Positions 1 to 9,244 of a stretch of 17,503 nucleotides of DNA are shown here, piece by piece. Under the pieces are notes generated by a model. The model did not search any database. It saw only the letters and a list, made by a program, of their open reading frames with translations, and had not been told where the DNA came from. Location: NCBI GenBank assembly GCA_036745245.1, contig DAIOGN010000073.1, forward strand, positions 1 through 17,503, read 5' to 3'. Source of the DNA: DAIOGN01 sp036745245. Lineage in GTDB: Bacteria; Zixibacteria; MSB-5A5; JAUVRN01. The position numbers and the translations under genes were made by a program. The stretch's first letter is position 1, and each line of letters opens with the position of its first letter.

Positions 1-3000
1 TGGGAAAGTTCACCAGGGTGGCTCGAGACCCGATGTCCTGTCGTCCTTCCAGGTCCATCGCGAATGGCCGTTCCAGGCCGGCCAGGCCGGCGTAGTGCTC
101 GTCCCAACCGTACGGCAGGAAACGCAATGAATCGTAGTCCCAGCTGTCGTTCGGGGCCTCTCCATCCAGATCCCAATCGCACCACGTCTTCAGGACCACA
201 GCCTCCAGCCGTTCCCCGGTCCGGTTGATGAGGCGAGTATCCGTGGCCACATACTTTCCCTGGTACTCAAAGGTAAACCTGCGCTCCACGCCCACACGGC
301 CGTCGTCCGTGTGACCGAAGTACTGCACGGACACGTTCTGGCTGTCCATCTGTTCGGTCACCAGTGAATCACCTATGATCTCGAATGCGAAGAACGGATC
401 CGCGATCTTGAGGTAGTCCACGCCGCGCTCGCGATAGACCACTGTAGTGCCCGATGAATACAACTGGGACNNNNNNNNNNACTGGTCCGGATATCGAAAC
501 GGGTAGAGTTCGCCCTGATCGGTGATGCCGAAAGAGACGAATTGGCCCTGGTACGAGAAGGCCGCCGCGCGCGCGCTGTGCGTTCCCGGTCGCAGCTTAT
601 CGATCCTGTCGACCTTGAGAGCCGGATCTGCGGCACCTCCCGGGCGCAGAAGGGTCGTCCGCCTCGTTCCGCCGGAGGTGCTATCGGGCCAGAGTCGCAC
701 CGTCAGGGCCAGGTCGCTCTCCCCTCCATTCGTGACGGTAAGCACCGTCGTCCCGGACTCGCCGGCGTTCAACGTCATCTCAGGGGACGGGCTCTGACTC
801 ACCAGCACAGGCGGGGAGAGCGCGGAAGCGATGAGCACAACGGATCGCGTGGGCGTGAAGGGATCGTTGGAATGGAGTGTCAATTCACCCTGGAATGTGC
901 CACTGTCCACCGGTGCAAACCTCACTGCCAGACGGGTTGTTTCGAACTCTGCAAGCGTAACCGCCGAGTCCACAGCCGAGAACACGTCGGGCTGCGCTCC
1001 TACGTGAGAGATGTCGAGAGGCGCGGTGCCGAGGTTGGCCACCTCCAGGTGAGCTATGCCGGAGTACCCCGCGAAGACCGTGTTGAACCTGAGTGTGTCG
1101 GTGGCGAGATGCATCTCGGTCTGGCCGGTGACCACCAGGGATACATGAACGTCCGCGCTCGTTCGCGCGGGGTCGTCTGAGTGCAGCGTCACCACTTCAT
1201 CATAGGTGCCCTGCGGAAGCGGCCGCGAGGCGGTCGACAGGTGCACGTCCACCGCGCCCCCTGGATCGAGCGTTCCGGAACCTGGCTCAACCACCAGCGG
1301 TGTGCCCACGGCCAGCCAGTCGATCAGCCGGCCCACAAAGCGCCGGTTGTCGGCCCGAAATATAAACTCGTTATCAAGCAGCTCGGAGCAGGTGACGGCC
1401 ACACGACCCTGGCCCCACCGCGAGGCGGCCACAATGGCGCGGCCGTGGTCGTCACGCACCAGAACTTCAGCAGGTTCGACCGCATCACACCATAGTGAAC
1501 TTCGCAGAGCGACGATGGAGTCGACGCCCCATGTGGCGGCGCGGCCCTCAATATGCGTGTGTGTTCGGGCCGAAAAGGACTGGGCATACAGAGTCAATCC
1601 GGTTCCGTTCAGGAGCGCGGACGCTTCGTCGACTCCGACGGTACGCCTGTTCTGCACCAGCAGTCGCCCGCCGCGAAACACCCAGTCGCGCACACGCTCC
1701 AGATCGTCCTGGAACAAACTCCCTACGTAGTCGTCCAGAATGAGTACGTCGATGGAATCGAGCCAAGCCCCGGTGTTGGATCGCGTGAATTCCTTGATCT
1801 CGGCCCCGCGCTCCTGAAGATCTTCAAGCACAATGGTGTAGCCGGGAACGAAGCGTGCATCCGTGGCCGCCACCACGAGGCCGGCGAGCCGTCGATTGTG
1901 CGTCGTGCCCGCGGCCACTGCGGCCCCGGCAGAACGAGTCTCTGGCAATGGACCTCCAGGATTCACCACGGCCAGGTCGACACCGGTCACCGACCAGTGG
2001 AGGAGACCCGGTCCGTCATTGCGTACCGACAAGGTCACTGTGGTTTCCGCCAGCGGCGTCATGTTCAGCACGAAGTCGGCGGTGTCCACGGACAGCGATC
2101 CAGGCGATACGCCCACGGCGGAGAGCGAAAGCGACGCCACCGGTCGTTCCGGATCATTGGTGTGCAGTTCAAGCCGGCCCTCGAAGGGACCCGCGGAGAT
2201 GGGAGTACAGCGCAGCCACAGTCGCTCGTTCGAGAGCCCCCGGATGGACACGGGCAGGAAAGGCGGAAACTCCGACGGCGCATCCGACACGGCAACGAGA
2301 TCGAGATCTGCCGTGCCCACATTGGCTACGCATACCGCCACGCTGTCCTGCCCGCCCGTCGTCACGTCTCCAAACGTAGCGGCCGAGTCGATCAGCCACA
2401 GACCGGGCGCAGCCACCACAGTCATCTCAACCGGTATAGCCAGCTCAGGGACGCCCGGATCGTTGCTGGTGAGCCACACTCCACCATGGTGCACACCCGG
2501 TGTCAGTCCCGTGACGTCCATGGGCATTGCCACAGAGAGCGATTCGCCGGCGGCAACAGTGAGGACGGAAGACTCCCATCCCAGCCACGCCGGGGTGGGC
2601 AATCCCCAATGATCCGCCAGCACCGTGGAGTCGTTGCCTCCGATCACTCGGATCATGTCGCCGGCAACCACGGCGCCGCATTCACCCCTGGCATGAGGCA
2701 GGCTCGGGCCCTCGGACCAGGCATTCTCAACAGGATCGTAGATCCACACCTGATCGAAGAACGGACCCTGGCCGTCCGCGTAGGCCGACTTTCCGCCCAG
2801 CGTATAGATTCTCCGGTCCTTGCCAAGGCACGCGGCGAATTGCGTGGCCGCTACGGGCCGATCGGATTGAAAGGACCAGGCACGTGACGCGGGATCAAAC
2901 GCTTCCACGGTAGGCGTAGGGTCGCCGAAGAATGAGGCTCGACCTCCGATCACGTAGATCCGCCCGTCGGGCATCGCCACGGTGGCATGACCGATGCGCG

Positions 3001-6000
3001 GAACGGCCAGGGGTGGCGCCACCGTCCAATACTCTCCGTCGGGGTGATACACCTGCACCAGGGAGAGAGCATGATCGGGGCCGTCGCCTTCGCCACCGGT
3101 GACGTAGATCAACCCGTCCGCACCGAGGGCAGCGCTGGCCTGCCACACACGATCCTTCGGCATGTCGGCGATGCGTTCCCAGGCATCCGCGAGTGGATCG
3201 TACCGGAACGAAACGGCCTGACTGGCTCCAAACCAGTAGATGCGTCCTTCCCTGTCGAGCGCGGCGGCCATGCCGTAGTCGCCCACGGGCATGGAGGCGC
3301 GCGACTCCCACTGGCCTGTCGCAGGGTCGAACATGTAGTGCGACTTGAGAACGTTTCTGCCTGGTCCCAACCCACCGAAGACGAACACGCGCCCGTCCGG
3401 AGTGGCTGCCAACCCGGTCTGACTCACGGCTGAAGGCAGATCCCGAAGGGACACAAACGCTTCACCCGGATCTGCCTGGGGAGTCTCATAGCGTGGAGTG
3501 AGCTGTACTTCGAGCGGGCTGCCGCCCTCGTTGCGCAGGGTCCAGGCCACCGTGGAGCGGGCACCTTCGAACAGCTCTGCCTGAAGCGTGTGGGCACTCA
3601 TGGTCAGCCGGGGTGCAATCCGGACTGTTGCGTGCAGCGCCACCGAGTCGACAGCCGCCATTGGATCATTGCTGAACAGTCGGAGCCAGGAGTCGTGGTC
3701 GCCTGTCTCCGCCGAAAGAAAGTGAATGGTGAGCTCATGGTCCGATCGGGGTGGCACATCGAATGTCGCATCGTTCCATTCGTACCCGGCGGAAGGAGTA
3801 CCGAGCGAGTCGACGCGCAGGCCCCGATTGCCGGAATTGTGGATCCTGAGCACGCGCTCTGCAGCCTGGCCGGCGTACACGGTTCCAAAGTCAACCGGTA
3901 GCGGATCGGACAGGTGCGGGCCATCCGTTACCGACAACTGTACGGGCACGGAATGGCGGTGTACCGCCGGGTCATTGGTTTCCAGCACGATCTCGGCCCG
4001 AACCACCCCGCTGTCCTGGTCCGCTGCGTCATAACTCACCAGCAGATCGACATGCTCACCGGCCCCTACCAGCCCGCTGTCGGGCGTAACATTCAGCCAG
4101 GAGAAACTCTGACGGGAGAGCAGCGCTGCGTTGTGCAACAGCCTCGCCATGTCCTCGGTGTATGCGAAGAAGTCGAAGCCGAACAGGACCGTCCGCCCGG
4201 CGCCCAGCTCGGCAACAGCCACCACCGCGTACCGTCCGGAGGTGTCCGAAAGCACCACCTGCGCCGGAGACGACACATCGTACCAGACGGTGAGGCTGGC
4301 CCCGACGAGCGAGTCCGACGTGCCGGAAAGCAACGGGTGGTCGGGAGCCGACTTGAGAAGCGGGATTTGCGAGCCCCTGCCCACCGGGCGAACCTCCAGG
4401 AGCCCCGTCGCAGTGGCCAGGCCGGAAGCGGCCCCCCACTCCGAGAGGAACAGCACCGTGCCGCCGCGGGTGACGAAGTCGTGCAGGACGGGAGCGAACG
4501 AGGAGGCGATGGTGAGCAAGTCGGGCAGCGCGTTCTCCTGCTCCAGTACTACGAACATGGAGCGGTCGAAGAGCAACGCCGACAGTTCGTCCGGATCGGC
4601 CGTCGTGGTGACCTGAAGCGAGACCGGTGTAGCGTTCTCCTCAAGCGCACGGCTGAAGCTTTCAAACTCGTGGCCTGGCGAAAGATCGGCGTACCGTGTC
4701 CACAGCAGCGCCGTCACGCTGTCGGCGGTCATGTCGGGCGAGGAGCCAGCCGCGGAAACGCCCGCGAGTGTTCCAGAGCCCCGGATGATCGTGTGGAAGT
4801 GCAGCGCCCCTTCCCCGTTGTTCGAGAGCCTGAGCGTGTCCAACGCGGTGGCCCCCGAGATCAAGTCCGCTGACGTGGATTGATTCAGCAGACTCACCGA
4901 CGGCGGCAGCTCGGTCTGCACGTGCAATACCGTTCGCACAGCCGTGTGAAGCGGGTCGTTGGTCACGAAGTCGAGGTTGCACCAGATCTCACCCACGGCA
5001 GGTGGATCGAAGACCACAGGCAGCGAATCGACCCCGCCCGGTGGGATCGAGAGCGTGTCCACGAACGTGTGGAAGCGGTTCACATCGAAATCGAAGGTGT
5101 GAGCGTACAGGGGCGCCGTTCCGTCGTTGCGTAATTGCAGGTACGTCGTGTCCGGGTACCCGAGGAACGTCTCCCGCCACTCCAGAATCGTGTCGGCGCC
5201 GAGCAGCCGTGCGCTTCCACTCACTGACAGTGTTACGGTTTGCTCCACCGACGGAGCCAGCGGATCGGAGGTCGAGAGTCGCACGAAACCCGAGTACTCC
5301 CCTGCCAGAAGACGGCGACCATCCACTTTCAAGGAGAGCGCGAGGCTGTCGCCCGGCGGGATCTCGCCCGTGGCGGGGGCCGCATCCAGCCACGAATCGA
5401 GTCCGGCCGCATAGCGAATGGCATTGTGGGCCAACTGCGGGAAATCCCCCAGCCAGTGGTAACCGTCTCCGGGCCACACGTTGATCGCCACCGACCCGGG
5501 CGTGGTGGCCACGAGCGGCGTGCCGTCGTTCCAGAAAGCCACCGGTCGCGCCCCGGCGGACAACTGCACCTGAATGGGGGAGCTGGCGATGGCCAGTTCG
5601 CCCACGCCCTTCATTATAGGATGAGTCCGCTCAAAGTCTCCCAGGGTGCGAACTTCGAACAGGGCTTCCCCTGTGGAGGCGAAGGGAGAATACCCGGGGT
5701 GCTCGAAATACCGCCCCAGTGAAACGAAGGGCCCTGTGCCCCAGCAATCAACCAGCGTGACCACGGCCAGGCCCGAGTCGACGCACTCGGCCAAAAGCCC
5801 GCCAATCTCGAACGGATCGGCCCACGGCCGATTGTTCCAGGCGACCACAACATCATAGTCACGCACATCCCGGAATCTCGGGATGTCGCCCGTGCCCGAA
5901 CCGGCGTACCAGAGATCCACGAGGCCCACGTCTGCAAACGCTTCCAGCTGGGCCGCCAGCCCCAGGCCGCCGTTGTCCGCATACACCAGGATCAGATCCA

Positions 6001-7822
6001 GCGTGTCCACAGGCGCGGCTGCGGCGATGAACCCACGATCGTGCGGATACTCCACGTCCGAGCTGAAAAACAACTCCCCTTCACCACGGTTATTGAGGAA
6101 CAACGACACGGTGGTGTCGGTCCCTGCGACCAGCGCTACCTCCACCAGAGTGTCGGACCGCTCGAGGACCGGCGGTCCCAGGGTGGTCGCTGCCACTTCA
6201 TTGGAAGCCTGAGAGCGGTTGAACCAATCGTCTTCAACACGAACTTCGAAGTAATACGTCGTGCCGTATTCGAGGCCCGTTACCTGAACCTGCTCGTCCG
6301 ATCCTGGCGCGTGCGGTGGCTCGGGCGAGATCCACTCTCTTACCATGCCGCTCGGGGCCGACGCCAGCGGTTCGGTAGCGTACCGTACGATGTACCGACT
6401 GGCCGTTCCAGACACCACGTCGTCTCCCGTGGCACCAAACGCGAGGCGCACTCGTGTGCCTTCGACCTGCTCGGCGTGCAGATCGGCTACGGCGTCCGGA
6501 GCAAGCGAGTCCGGTGCAGCCAGTGCCGACTTGAGATTGAGGCGTCCACCGGATACAGTGGTTTGCGTAAGATCAGGCAGGGGATCCACGGTGGCCAGCA
6601 ACCGCGCCTTCACTTGAGCGGCCGAGAGCTGCGGATGCTCCGACCAGATCACCGCCGCCGCACCGGCCACGTGAGGTGTCGCCATGGAGGTGCCGCTCAG
6701 TTGGCGGTAGTCGGCTCCGGGCCAGGTACTCAAGATCTCCACTCCGGGAGCCGCGAGGTCGACGGAGCCACGGCCAAAATTGGATCGCCAGTTCAGTTCA
6801 TCGGCCAGACGATCCATGGGGTCTGTCGCGGCCACGGCGACGATCGCTTCATCGTCGTAGGACGCCGGATAGTGCGGCGTGACGTCGGTGTTCTTGCCGA
6901 CATTTCCGGCCGCTGCCACGAAGAGCATGCCGGAATCTGCTGCGACCGCAATGGCGTCACGCAGGGCCTGTGAGTACGGGCCCCCGCCCCAGCTGTTGCA
7001 CGTGATCGGAATGTGCATGGAGGTCGCGTACTGCAGCGCCAGAACAGCCGCCGACGTCGACCCGATGCCATCGGCGTTGAGAAACCGAAGTGCTACGAGC
7101 TTTGCCGACCAGTGCACGCCCGCCACACCCACGCCATTGTTGCCCACGGCGGCTGCGATTCCCGCAACATGCGTGCCGTGTCCGTGCTCGTCGAACGGTT
7201 GGTTATCCCACTGCACGAAGTCCCACCCGCGAACATCGTCCACATACCCGTTGCCGTCGTCGTCCTCGCCGTTGCCGGGGATCTCGCCCGGATTGGTCCA
7301 GAGATTGGCCGACAGATCGGGATGCGCGCTGTCGATCCCGGTGTCGATGATGCCCAGAACAATGGGCCTGCCGGTGGACAGGTCCCAGCCTTCGGGCGCG
7401 TCGATGTCTGCGTCGGCGGCTCCCTGCGTCTGTCCCGTGTTGTGCAGCCCCCACTGCGCCGGAAATTCGGGATCGTTCGGAATCCGGTCGGCCCGCCACA
7501 GGTAGTCCGGTTCGGCGTACACCACGCCGGGCTCACGCGAAAGGCGGGCCGCCTCAGCGTGCGGATCTCCGGATACGGTCCAGACTTCAGCCGCGATCAG
7601 GGGCAGCTTTGACGACTGCACCGCCCCCACGGCCGTCCGTGCACTTCGTTTCTGTGTCTCGCTGGTGCCGGGTGCAAAGCGCACGATCACGCGCGGCGCG
7701 GCCTCTGCCGCCCCGGTCGAGTGTTCGGACTCGGAGTTTGAAGCCTGCGGTTCGGCCAACGCACTGGCGGCCCAGAGAAGGACGACTGCCAGGAGGGTGA
7801 AGCGCGTGGCCATGCCGATCAT
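1..7822 (-). CDS. Giant secreted S8 (subtilisin-like) peptidase with nested Kelch and alpha/beta modules, 3'-partial
   Basis: Open frame of 2,607 residues, still open at base 1. Residues 1-23 form a signal peptide (hydrophobic core, cleavage after ALA). Residues ~43-110 look like an inhibitor I9 propeptide. The S8 domain (~120-435) has all catalytic signatures: D160 in IIDTGID, H215 in HGTHVAG, oxyanion N307 in AAAGN and S379 in GTSMATPH. An FN3 domain follows (~440-548). The rest alternates pairs of ~103-residue beta-domains, each carrying an (S/T)xDP signature (D853/956, 1284/1386, 1788/1890, 2217/2320), with inserts: alpha/beta ~606-803, alpha/beta ~1033-1236, Kelch propeller ~1456-1736 and alpha/beta ~1978-2170. 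An unidentified module begins near 2390. ATG 7822 has GAGG about 9 nt upstream; an in-frame GTG at 7837 is a less likely start. The expected role is an extracellular or cell-surface protease; substrate unknown. A C-terminal sorting domain may lie outside the window. Confidence 0.93.
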   Translation of the reverse strand, partial: MIGMATRFTLLAVVLLWAASALAEPQASNSESEHSTGAAEAAPRVIVRFAPGTSETQKRSARTAVGAVQSSKLPLIAAEVWTVSGDPHAEAARLSREPGVVYAEPDYLWRADRIPNDPEFPAQWGLHNTGQTQGAADADIDAPEGWDLSTGRPIVLGIIDTGIDSAHPDLSANLWTNPGEIPGNGEDDDGNGYVDDVRGWDFVQWDNQPFDEHGHGTHVAGIAAAVGNNGVGVAGVHWSAKLVALRFLNADGIGSTSAAVLALQYATSMHIPITCNSWGGGPYSQALRDAIAVAADSGMLFVAAAGNVGKNTDVTPHYPASYDDEAIVAVAATDPMDRLADELNWRSNFGRGSVDLAAPGVEILSTWPGADYRQLSGTSMATPHVAGAAAVIWSEHPQLSAAQVKARLLATVDPLPDLTQTTVSGGRLNLKSALAAPDSLAPDAVADLHAEQVEGTRVRLAFGATGDDVVSGTASRYIVRYATEPLASAPSGMVREWISPEPPHAPGSDEQVQVTGLEYGTTYYFEVRVEDDWFNRSQASNEVAATTLGPPVLERSDTLVEVALVAGTDTTVSLFLNNRGEGELFFSSDVEYPHDRGFIAAAAPVDTLDLILVYADNGGLGLAAQLEAFADVGLVDLWYAGSGTGDIPRFRDVRDYDVVVAWNNRPWADPFEIGGLLAECVDSGLAVVTLVDCWGTGPFVSLGRYFEHPGYSPFASTGEALFEVRTLGDFERTHPIMKGVGELAIASSPIQVQLSAGARPVAFWNDGTPLVATTPGSVAINVWPGDGYHWLGDFPQLAHNAIRYAAGLDSWLDAAPATGEIPPGDSLALSLKVDGRRLLAGEYSGFVRLSTSDPLAPSVEQTVTLSVSGSARLLGADTILEWRETFLGYPDTTYLQLRNDGTAPLYAHTFDFDVNRFHTFVDTLSIPPGGVDSLPVVFDPPAVGEIWCNLDFVTNDPLHTAVRTVLHVQTELPPSVSLLNQSTSADLISGATALDTLRLSNNGEGALHFHTIIRGSGTLAGVSAAGSSPDMTADSVTALLWTRYADLSPGHEFESFSRALEENATPVSLQVTTTADPDELSALLFDRSMFVVLEQENALPDLLTIASSFAPVLHDFVTRGGTVLFLSEWGAASGLATATGLLEVRPVGRGSQIPLLKSAPDHPLLSGTSDSLVGASLTVWYDVSSPAQVVLSDTSGRYAVVAVAELGAGRTVLFGFDFFAYTEDMARLLHNAALLSRQSFSWLNVTPDSGLVGAGEHVDLLVSYDAADQDSGVVRAEIVLETNDPAVHRHSVPVQLSVTDGPHLSDPLPVDFGTVYAGQAAERVLRIHNSGNRGLRVDSLGTPSAGYEWNDATFDVPPRSDHELTIHFLSAETGDHDSWLRLFSNDPMAAVDSVALHATVRIAPRLTMSAHTLQAELFEGARSTVAWTLRNEGGSPLEVQLTPRYETPQADPGEAFVSLRDLPSAVSQTGLAATPDGRVFVFGGLGPGRNVLKSHYMFDPATGQWESRASMPVGDYGMAAALDREGRIYWFGASQAVSFRYDPLADAWERIADMPKDRVWQASAALGADGLIYVTGGEGDGPDHALSLVQVYHPDGEYWTVAPPLAVPRIGHATVAMPDGRIYVIGGRASFFGDPTPTVEAFDPASRAWSFQSDRPVAATQFAACLGKDRRIYTLGGKSAYADGQGPFFDQVWIYDPVENAWSEGPSLPHARGECGAVVAGDMIRVIGGNDSTVLADHWGLPTPAWLGWESSVLTVAAGESLSVAMPMDVTGLTPGVHHGGVWLTSNDPGVPELAIPVEMTVVAAPGLWLIDSAATFGDVTTGGQDSVAVCVANVGTADLDLVAVSDAPSEFPPFLPVSIRGLSNERLWLRCTPISAGPFEGRLELHTNDPERPVASLSLSAVGVSPGSLSVDTADFVLNMTPLAETTVTLSVRNDGPGLLHWSVTGVDLAVVNPGGPLPETRSAGAAVAAGTTHNRRLAGLVVAATDARFVPGYTIVLEDLQERGAEIKEFTRSNTGAWLDSIDVLILDDYVGSLFQDDLERVRDWVFRGGRLLVQNRRTVGVDEASALLNGTGLTLYAQSFSARTHTHIEGRAATWGVDSIVALRSSLWCDAVEPAEVLVRDDHGRAIVAASRWGQGRVAVTCSELLDNEFIFRADNRRFVGRLIDWLAVGTPLVVEPGSGTLDPGGAVDVHLSTASRPLPQGTYDEVVTLHSDDPARTSADVHVSLVVTGQTEMHLATDTLRFNTVFAGYSGIAHLEVANLGTAPLDISHVGAQPDVFSAVDSAVTLAEFETTRLAVRFAPVDSGTFQGELTLHSNDPFTPTRSVVLIASALSPPVLVSQSPSPEMTLNAGESGTTVLTVTNGGESDLALTVRLWPDSTSGGTRRTTLLRPGGAADPALKVDRIDKLRPGTHSARAAAFSYQGQFVSFGITDQGELYPFRYPDQXXXXSQLYSSGTTVVYRERGVDYLKIADPFFAFEIIGDSLVTEQMDSQNVSVQYFGHTDDGRVGVERRFTFEYQGKYVATDTRLINRTGERLEAVVLKTWCDWDLDGEAPNDSWDYDSLRFLPYGWDEHYAGLAGLERPFAMDLEGRQDIGSRATLVNFP
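471..480. other. Assembly gap (10 N)
   Basis: Ten unknown bases lie inside the giant protease gene. The minus-strand reading frame is the same and open on both sides: it enters with ...FRYPDQ and leaves with QLYSSG.... The true gap is therefore probably 10 bases, or differs from 10 by a multiple of three. Confidence 0.95.
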
Positions 7823-7976
7823 GAAGCGAATCCTCACAAAGCGGGCCGGGGTCGACGGGGGGACTTCTCCGGCCGGCTGTGACGGTGCGGGGAAGCACAC
7901 AGCCGACCTGCCATGACCCGCGGTATTCCCTAATTAACAACGAATGCGGGGGTCCGGCACACAGAACCAACGGAAA

Positions 7977-7999
7977 GAGCCTCCGATCCCAGGAGGCTC
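7977..7999 (-). terminator. Candidate intrinsic terminator of the lipoprotein gene
   Basis: A perfect 8-bp stem, GAGCCTCC / GGAGGCTC, with a 7-nt loop lies 28 nt past the lipoprotein stop. In the minus direction it is followed by TTTCCGTT, so the U-tract is short. It separates the lipoprotein gene from the protease gene downstream, which suggests the protease has its own promoter, though no convincing one is visible in 7823-7976. Confidence 0.6.
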
Positions 8000-8027
8000 C
8001 ACCGTGTCGGACAGATGCGGGGGACTG

Positions 8028-8984
8028 CTATGAACCTGAATTCGACGGCTGGGACAGGGCGGCCGAGTGTCCAGGGGACCAGTTGAACGGCTCGCTCTCG
8101 AGCTGTCTCGGGAACTCCACGTTGTAGATGCGCCGGTCGGAGTCGTAGGGTCCCGTAATCTGGCCATCCGCCGTGGCAGGATAGCTGAGCCTGCGGCCTC
8201 CAACCTTCAACCCCACCGCGTCCACGAGATCGGTCCACAGTGTGACCCTGTGTCCGGACGTGCCCGTGGCGCTCACCGAAGGCGAGATCGTGCGCCGCAC
8301 GCGGCCGTCCCGTCCATCGATGTAGAACACCATCCAATCCACGGGGGCCTGACCGCGGGCCCACTCCACCTTGAGCCGTGCGCAGGTGAAACTCGAAATG
8401 GTCGTGTCGAATGTGCCCGGTTCGCGACCCTTGGTGACATTGGTGTCCACCATGGCGAGGTCCCCCAGGCTGGACAGGCGAAGTGTGGTGTCCACGAGAG
8501 TGAACGGCAGACCGAAGAGAAACCAGGTGTCCGCGAGCTGCGCAGCTACGTGGTCGCGCACCTGCGCCGAGTCGGGCACCCCGTCTCGTGTGCTCCACGA
8601 CGAGTCACCGTTGAATCCGGCCACAAGCGACGGAGTGGCCGACGCGCTCCGCGCGAAGCGCCGTCCCGCCTGAAGATCGAAGATGCAGGTTTCGCGAACG
8701 TGGGCGACGGTGTCGAGTCGGGGGGTGATGGTGGTGTCCTTGCCGCGATTCTCAATGAGGGTGTCCGCAGCCTGCGCGGTGGCCAGAAGCATGTGGTCGA
8801 ACTGTGCGTACGGCCGTTGACGCCACCGCCATACGCCACCGTGTCCCTCCGTTGCCTTGAGTGCCAGGCGGCCGGTCTCCGATTGCAGAAGCACCGTAAT
8901 GTCCTGGGGCACCAGACGGCCCCCGCCGCAACCGGGAAGCATGAGGAGCCCCGCACCCACCCACATCCACCGTAATGACTTCAT
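8028..8984 (-). CDS. Predicted lipoprotein of unknown function
   Basis: 318 residues. A short basic N-terminus and hydrophobic stretch end in LPGC, giving a lipidated C19 followed by Gly, consistent with outer-membrane sorting under the enterobacterial rule. The frame extends upstream to 9092, but ATG 8984 is preferred because GGAGG (8989-8993) lies 4 nt upstream and the lipobox then sits at the right distance from the N-terminus. The mature part is soluble and beta-rich, with a GHGGVWRW stretch near residue 54 and a VFYIDGRDGRV segment near residue 220. These loosely recall LolA-like or DUF6503-type envelope proteins, but this is a weak resemblance and no function is claimed. It has its own promoter (9041-9070) and a terminator (7977-7999), so it is probably monocistronic. 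It is divergent from galT. Confidence 0.85.
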   Translation of the reverse strand: MKSLRWMWVGAGLLMLPGCGGGRLVPQDITVLLQSETGRLALKATEGHGGVWRWRQRPYAQFDHMLLATAQAADTLIENRGKDTTITPRLDTVAHVRETCIFDLQAGRRFARSASATPSLVAGFNGDSSWSTRDGVPDSAQVRDHVAAQLADTWFLFGLPFTLVDTTLRLSSLGDLAMVDTNVTKGREPGTFDTTISSFTCARLKVEWARGQAPVDWMVFYIDGRDGRVRRTISPSVSATGTSGHRVTLWTDLVDAVGLKVGGRRLSYPATADGQITGPYDSDRRIYNVEFPRQLESEPFNWSPGHSAALSQPSNSGS

Positions 8985-9040
8985 TCGACCTCCCACCCGT
9001 AGTACCGGGTGCCCCAAAAGGGCCCCAGAGCAATCCGCCG

Positions 9041-9070
9041 AACATACCACCGGCGCCCGAAGGTCGTCAA
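9041..9070 (-). promoter_or_regulatory. Sigma70-type promoter of the lipoprotein gene
   Basis: Minus strand TTGACG (9070-9065), an 18-nt spacer, then TATGTT (9046-9041). The predicted start near 9034 leaves a ~50-nt leader containing the GGAGG ribosome site of the ATG at 8984 and a small ACCCG/CGGGT hairpin (8995-9010). Confidence 0.6.
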
Positions 9071-9188
9071 GCGGCAAGGGCTCCCGACCCATGCAGCCCC
9101 CTGGCTTTCGCGCGGCGGTCCGTCATGCGAAACCCGGGGTTCAGAGAACGGGTGAAGCCGACGACCTAATCCAAAGGCGCCGCGGACC

Positions 9189-9217
9189 TTGACCTGGAAG
9201 CGGCCCGTGCCGAAATT
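9189..9217 (+). promoter_or_regulatory. Possible promoter of the galT-glgA-greA operon
   Basis: TTGACC (9189-9194), a 17-nt spacer and GAAATT (9212-9217). The -35 is good but the -10 matches only three of six consensus positions. It is the best candidate in the 260-bp divergent gap 8985-9244, which holds no gene. Confidence 0.35.
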
Positions 9218-9244
9218 CGTTGGTTCTCAGGAGCTTGGAGGCGG

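Noticed and set aside
5400..6010. First alpha/beta insert considered as an active amidotransferase
   Set aside because: Only a Cys in VDCWGTG resembles a nucleophile; no matching Gly-x-Cys elbow or His/Glu pair is evident, and the sister modules lack the Cys.
522..7612. Long plus-strand open frames (up to 444 codons, e.g. 1553-2887, 3914-4873, 6041-6973)
   Set aside because: They are antisense shadows of the giant protease gene: rich in Arg, His, Pro and Gly, no domains, while the opposite frame is continuous with intact catalytic motifs.
8067..8975. 302-codon plus-strand frame opposite the lipoprotein gene
   Set aside because: Shadow of a gene with lipobox, Shine-Dalgarno, promoter and terminator on the other strand; its translation has no recognisable features.
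8985..9092. Upstream start for the lipoprotein (36 extra residues)
   Set aside because: It would bury the lipobox, and the extension covers the promoter; the GGAGG site favours 8984.
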